The position numbers and the translations under genes are program-made. Under the pieces are notes generated by a model, which was given only the letters and a program-made list of their open reading frames with translations, was not told where the DNA came from and ran no database searches. Shown here one piece after another: positions 61,752-64,000 of a stretch of DNA of 64,000 bases (position 1 is its first letter; every line of letters begins with the position of its first letter). The stretch lies in contig SAUG01000027.1 in NCBI GenBank assembly GCA_011316305.1, forward strand, positions 62,001 to 126,000, in the 5' to 3' direction. This stretch comes from Rusavskia elegans. Lineage: Eukaryota > Ascomycota > Lecanoromycetes > Teloschistales > Teloschistaceae.

Positions 61752-61927
61752 TATTAGAAGTATATATTATATATAATAGCTATACTAAAATACTAAAGGC
61801 GCTAGTACCGATCAGGTCTAGTAGCTCTCGGCGCCAAAGCCCTGCTACCTCCTTCTTATATACTTAGTCCAGGCGAAAGCCTACCTTAGTGAAAAAAGCT
61901 TGATATTCTACATATATGATTTCAACA
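61752..61927 (+). repeat. 3' LTR of the plus-strand copia element
   Basis: 176 bp, same length as the 5' LTR. Its first ~60 bp are strongly mutated (TATTAGAAGTATATATTATA) but its end is pristine (GATTTCAACA), so RIP damage is patchy within one LTR. All differences from the 5' LTR are transitions. Confidence 0.85.
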
Positions 61928-61932
61928 GTTAT

Positions 61933-62744
61933 TAGATAGTCTTTAAAGAAAATATTATTTAAAACTTTTAAAGTTATAAAAATTAGTATAATACTTTAAT
62001 AATAATAATATAGAGATAGATATAAGGTTTAGAATAGATTAAATAAAGCTTTAAAAATTAAAATAATATAATAATAGTCTTTAGTAATAAATAGAAAGCT
62101 TCGAGTTTTTATACTTCTTAGAACTAGACGATATAGCTAGTAAGGCCGAAGGCTAGGCTCGATAGCTCTAGTTCTAGAAGCGAGGTAGTTAGTTTAGAAG
62201 TAGTAGAGGCTCGTTTAGACTATTAGGAGGTTAGAAAAAATATAATAGCTAGAAATATAGTCTACTAGCCCTCTATTTTATAAAGGTCTTTATCTATATT
62301 AAGTTAGCTAGGCAGTCGCTTCCCGTATTTATTTATACTAATAACTAGCGTTAGCTAGGCGGTAGGATATAAAACTAATAATTATAAAGATCTGATTTTA
62401 AAGGCCTAATTACGGTATTTAATATAATATTTCTATAGTAATATAGCTATCTAAAAGTAAAAAGGTTCGTAGTTTAAACGGCTAGAAGAGGTTATAAAAT
62501 AAAATGAAAAAGGTCTACTTAGCTATTTATAATTTCGGCAGTTACTAGTATAACTATAGACTTCGTCGTTCGCCGTATTAGATACTTTATACGGTTTATT
62601 AATATATATCGGATCTATTAAAGAATAGATAGAAAAGAAGATTCGATAAAAATATAAAAAAGTTGAATATAAAGATATAATACTCGCGAATAATAATAAT
62701 AACTATTATAAACTAACTCGGCTAGAACTCCCGGGTTTATAATC
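61933..62744 (-). other. leader region of the minus-strand copia element, displaced part
   Basis: Reverse complement of the leader seen at 54471-55360 in the plus-strand element. It begins directly after the target duplication GTTAT, so it is the second half of the interrupted element. A PBS complement CCGGGTTTATAATC lies at 62731-62744. Confidence 0.75.
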
Positions 62745-62911
62745 TATTAAAATTATATATTAAACTTAATTTACTAAAGTAGGCTTTCGCATAAACTAAG
62801 TATATAAGAAGGAGGTAGCAGGGCTTTAGCTCCTAGAGCTACTAGGCCTGATCGGTACTAGCGCCCTTGGCGCCTTAGCACAGCTGTTGTACGTAATACG
62901 TACTTCCAATA
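62745..62911 (-). repeat. 5' LTR of the minus-strand copia element
   Basis: 167 bp, reverse orientation, ending in ...TACTTCCAATA next to the duplication CCTTT at 62912. Better preserved than its partner at 47681 in the 'ggcgcctta' and 'acagctgttgtacg' parts. Confidence 0.8.
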
Positions 62912-62916
62912 CCTTT

Positions 62917-64000
62917 TCTATTTTATTACCGATATCTATTCTATTTATCTAATAGCTATTTTCTACTTTTTTTAAAATGAGCCTAATTATATATATTACT
63001 ATTATTTAACCGGAATAGATTTTTTAAATTAAAATATTATCGAAGCGTTTATTATATAGCGTTTACTTTTTATAATATTCCTATAATTCTAATAACTCCT
63101 CTATTCTATATTTATATATATCGGAAACGTTTAGTTTCAGTATTTATTAGATAATACGGGGTTAGATTCTATTTAGAAATACGTTTTACTATAATATCAT
63201 AATAGAAAACGTATAGATTTCTAAAATACTAAAAGAAGTCGAAAGGTAATTAGTTTTCGGTCGTATAGAGGACAAGATTTATTTTTAGCTCTAGCTATAT
63301 CCTATCTATAGAATATATATTATATAATTACGTTATTAATTTATCTTTAAATTTAATAGATATCCTACTAAATATCTTTATATAATCCTTTTGATTTTTA
63401 TATTAGTAGTAGCGTCTTATATACCTAAACGAGTATTTGACTAATAGTCGCCTAACTATTACTCCTTTAAATATAGCTCTTTAAAAGATTAATTTATAGA
63501 ATAGTAAAATAATGTCTATAAAGAAAGTTTATTATTAAAATAAGGAGGTTAATATACTAGTAGCGAAAGGTTTTAATAATTCTCTAGTCGGGTTAGATAC
63601 TCCGCTAATAAATAGTTAATAAGATAAGTATATAAACTTTAGTTACTTCTAGTAAAATATCTACTATTTATTATTTTAGGCGTACCTTTAGACTAAATAT
63701 TAATTAGGATTATATAGTAACGTTAATAATCTGTTTTCTTTAATTAATAATTATTAGATAATCTGATAGGATCTAACGTTCCTCTAATCGATCAGCTAGT
63801 ATAATATTAATATGACGTCTACGGACATATGGGGGCCTCTAGTAGGTACTAGAGAAAAAAGACTTAATATAACCGAAGTAGAATAGGACGTAATTAGTAA
63901 AGTTAGTCGGTATTATAGAAAGACGTTTCGGAGCTATATAATCTTATTATTAGGAATACTTCTAAGATATTTTTATAACTATAATAACTAGCTATATTAA
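62917..64000 (+). other. large degraded unit, right part, runs off the window
   Basis: Resumes the host sequence interrupted at 47680. A plus-strand frame near 63690-63990 reads blocks such as TSTDIWGPLVGTREKRLNIT and is among the few parts here with an ATG (63814) and little damage. RIP-type stops elsewhere. Family unknown, no terminus seen. Confidence 0.4.

Larger units (their letters stand above)
54295..61927 (+). mobile_element. Ty1/copia retrotransposon, plus strand, complete structure
   Basis: 7633 bp with 176 bp LTRs at both ends and a 5 bp target duplication GTTAT (54290-54294, 61928-61932). Order: 5' LTR, primer binding site, ~0.9 kb leader, gag, protease region, integrase, reverse transcriptase, RNase H, an extra frame, 3' LTR. 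Integrase before RT is the Ty1/copia order. It is inserted into another member of the same family, so it is the younger of the two. RIP mutations have closed every frame. Confidence 0.9.
47681..62911 (-). mobile_element. Ty1/copia retrotransposon, minus strand, interrupted
   Basis: Its 3' LTR is at 47681-47860 and its 5' LTR at 62745-62911. The target duplication CCTTT lies at 47676-47680 and 62912-62916. The internal sequence is split at 54294 by a second copia element with its own duplication. Removing that leaves about 7.6 kb, the same size as the inserted element, so both are full-length members of one family. The order is gag and pol reading leftward, then an extra frame near 48000-49000 before the 3' LTR. 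All frames are RIP-damaged. Confidence 0.85.

Overview
The window looks like nuclear DNA of a filamentous ascomycete (Pezizomycotina). Most of it is AT-rich repeat DNA in which TpA is abundant, CpA and TpG are rare and CpG is retained, and copies of one repeat differ almost only by C/T and G/A transitions. This is the footprint of repeat-induced point mutation (RIP). Broken reading frames are interrupted mainly by TAG and TAA, as expected from mutated CAG, CAA and TGG codons. No long intact ORF exists outside one short GC-balanced island. The species cannot be fixed from the sequence.

Layout. 1-15.06 kb is an AT-rich repeat block holding tRNA-derived SINEs (5225-5680, about 7828-8240, a split copy at 8785-9556, 14396-14826), two related ~1 kb repeat families here called A and B (nested in one another at 9.0-13.3 kb), and a 447 bp hAT-type MITE with an 8 bp target duplication. 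15.06-19.08 kb is the GC-balanced island. It holds a coiled-coil gene broken by a 446 bp inverted-repeat insertion, a decayed minus-strand gene, a possible second decayed gene, and the one convincing intact gene: a two-exon, 112-residue secreted protein with the eight-cysteine hydrophobin pattern (17762-18151). 19.1-31.5 kb is again RIP-degraded DNA with family A and B copies, an 0.8 kb TIR element inserted at TA, a SINE, a 41 bp minisatellite, a dying hAT transposase (recognisable C-terminal dimerisation segment on the minus strand) and a second hAT MITE with a perfect 8 bp duplication.

31.5-64 kb is a nest of retrotransposons. A truncated Ty1/copia element (31459-33017) has a SINE inside its 5' LTR. 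A long degraded unit of unknown type, probably about 14 kb of its own sequence and running off the window, is interrupted by a family A copy, an 0.8 kb TIR element and a minus-strand copia element (47681-62911, TSD CCTTT). That copia element was itself split by a plus-strand copia element (54295-61927, TSD GTTAT). Both copia elements retain gag, integrase, reverse transcriptase and RNase H signatures, an apparent half-tRNA-iMet primer binding site, and an extra reading frame between pol and the 3' LTR.

The overall picture is an AT isochore of nested, RIP-killed transposons around a small island that carries a secreted cysteine-rich protein, a setting often seen for effector-like genes of plant-associated fungi. 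Coordinates of degraded repeats are approximate unless a target duplication is quoted.
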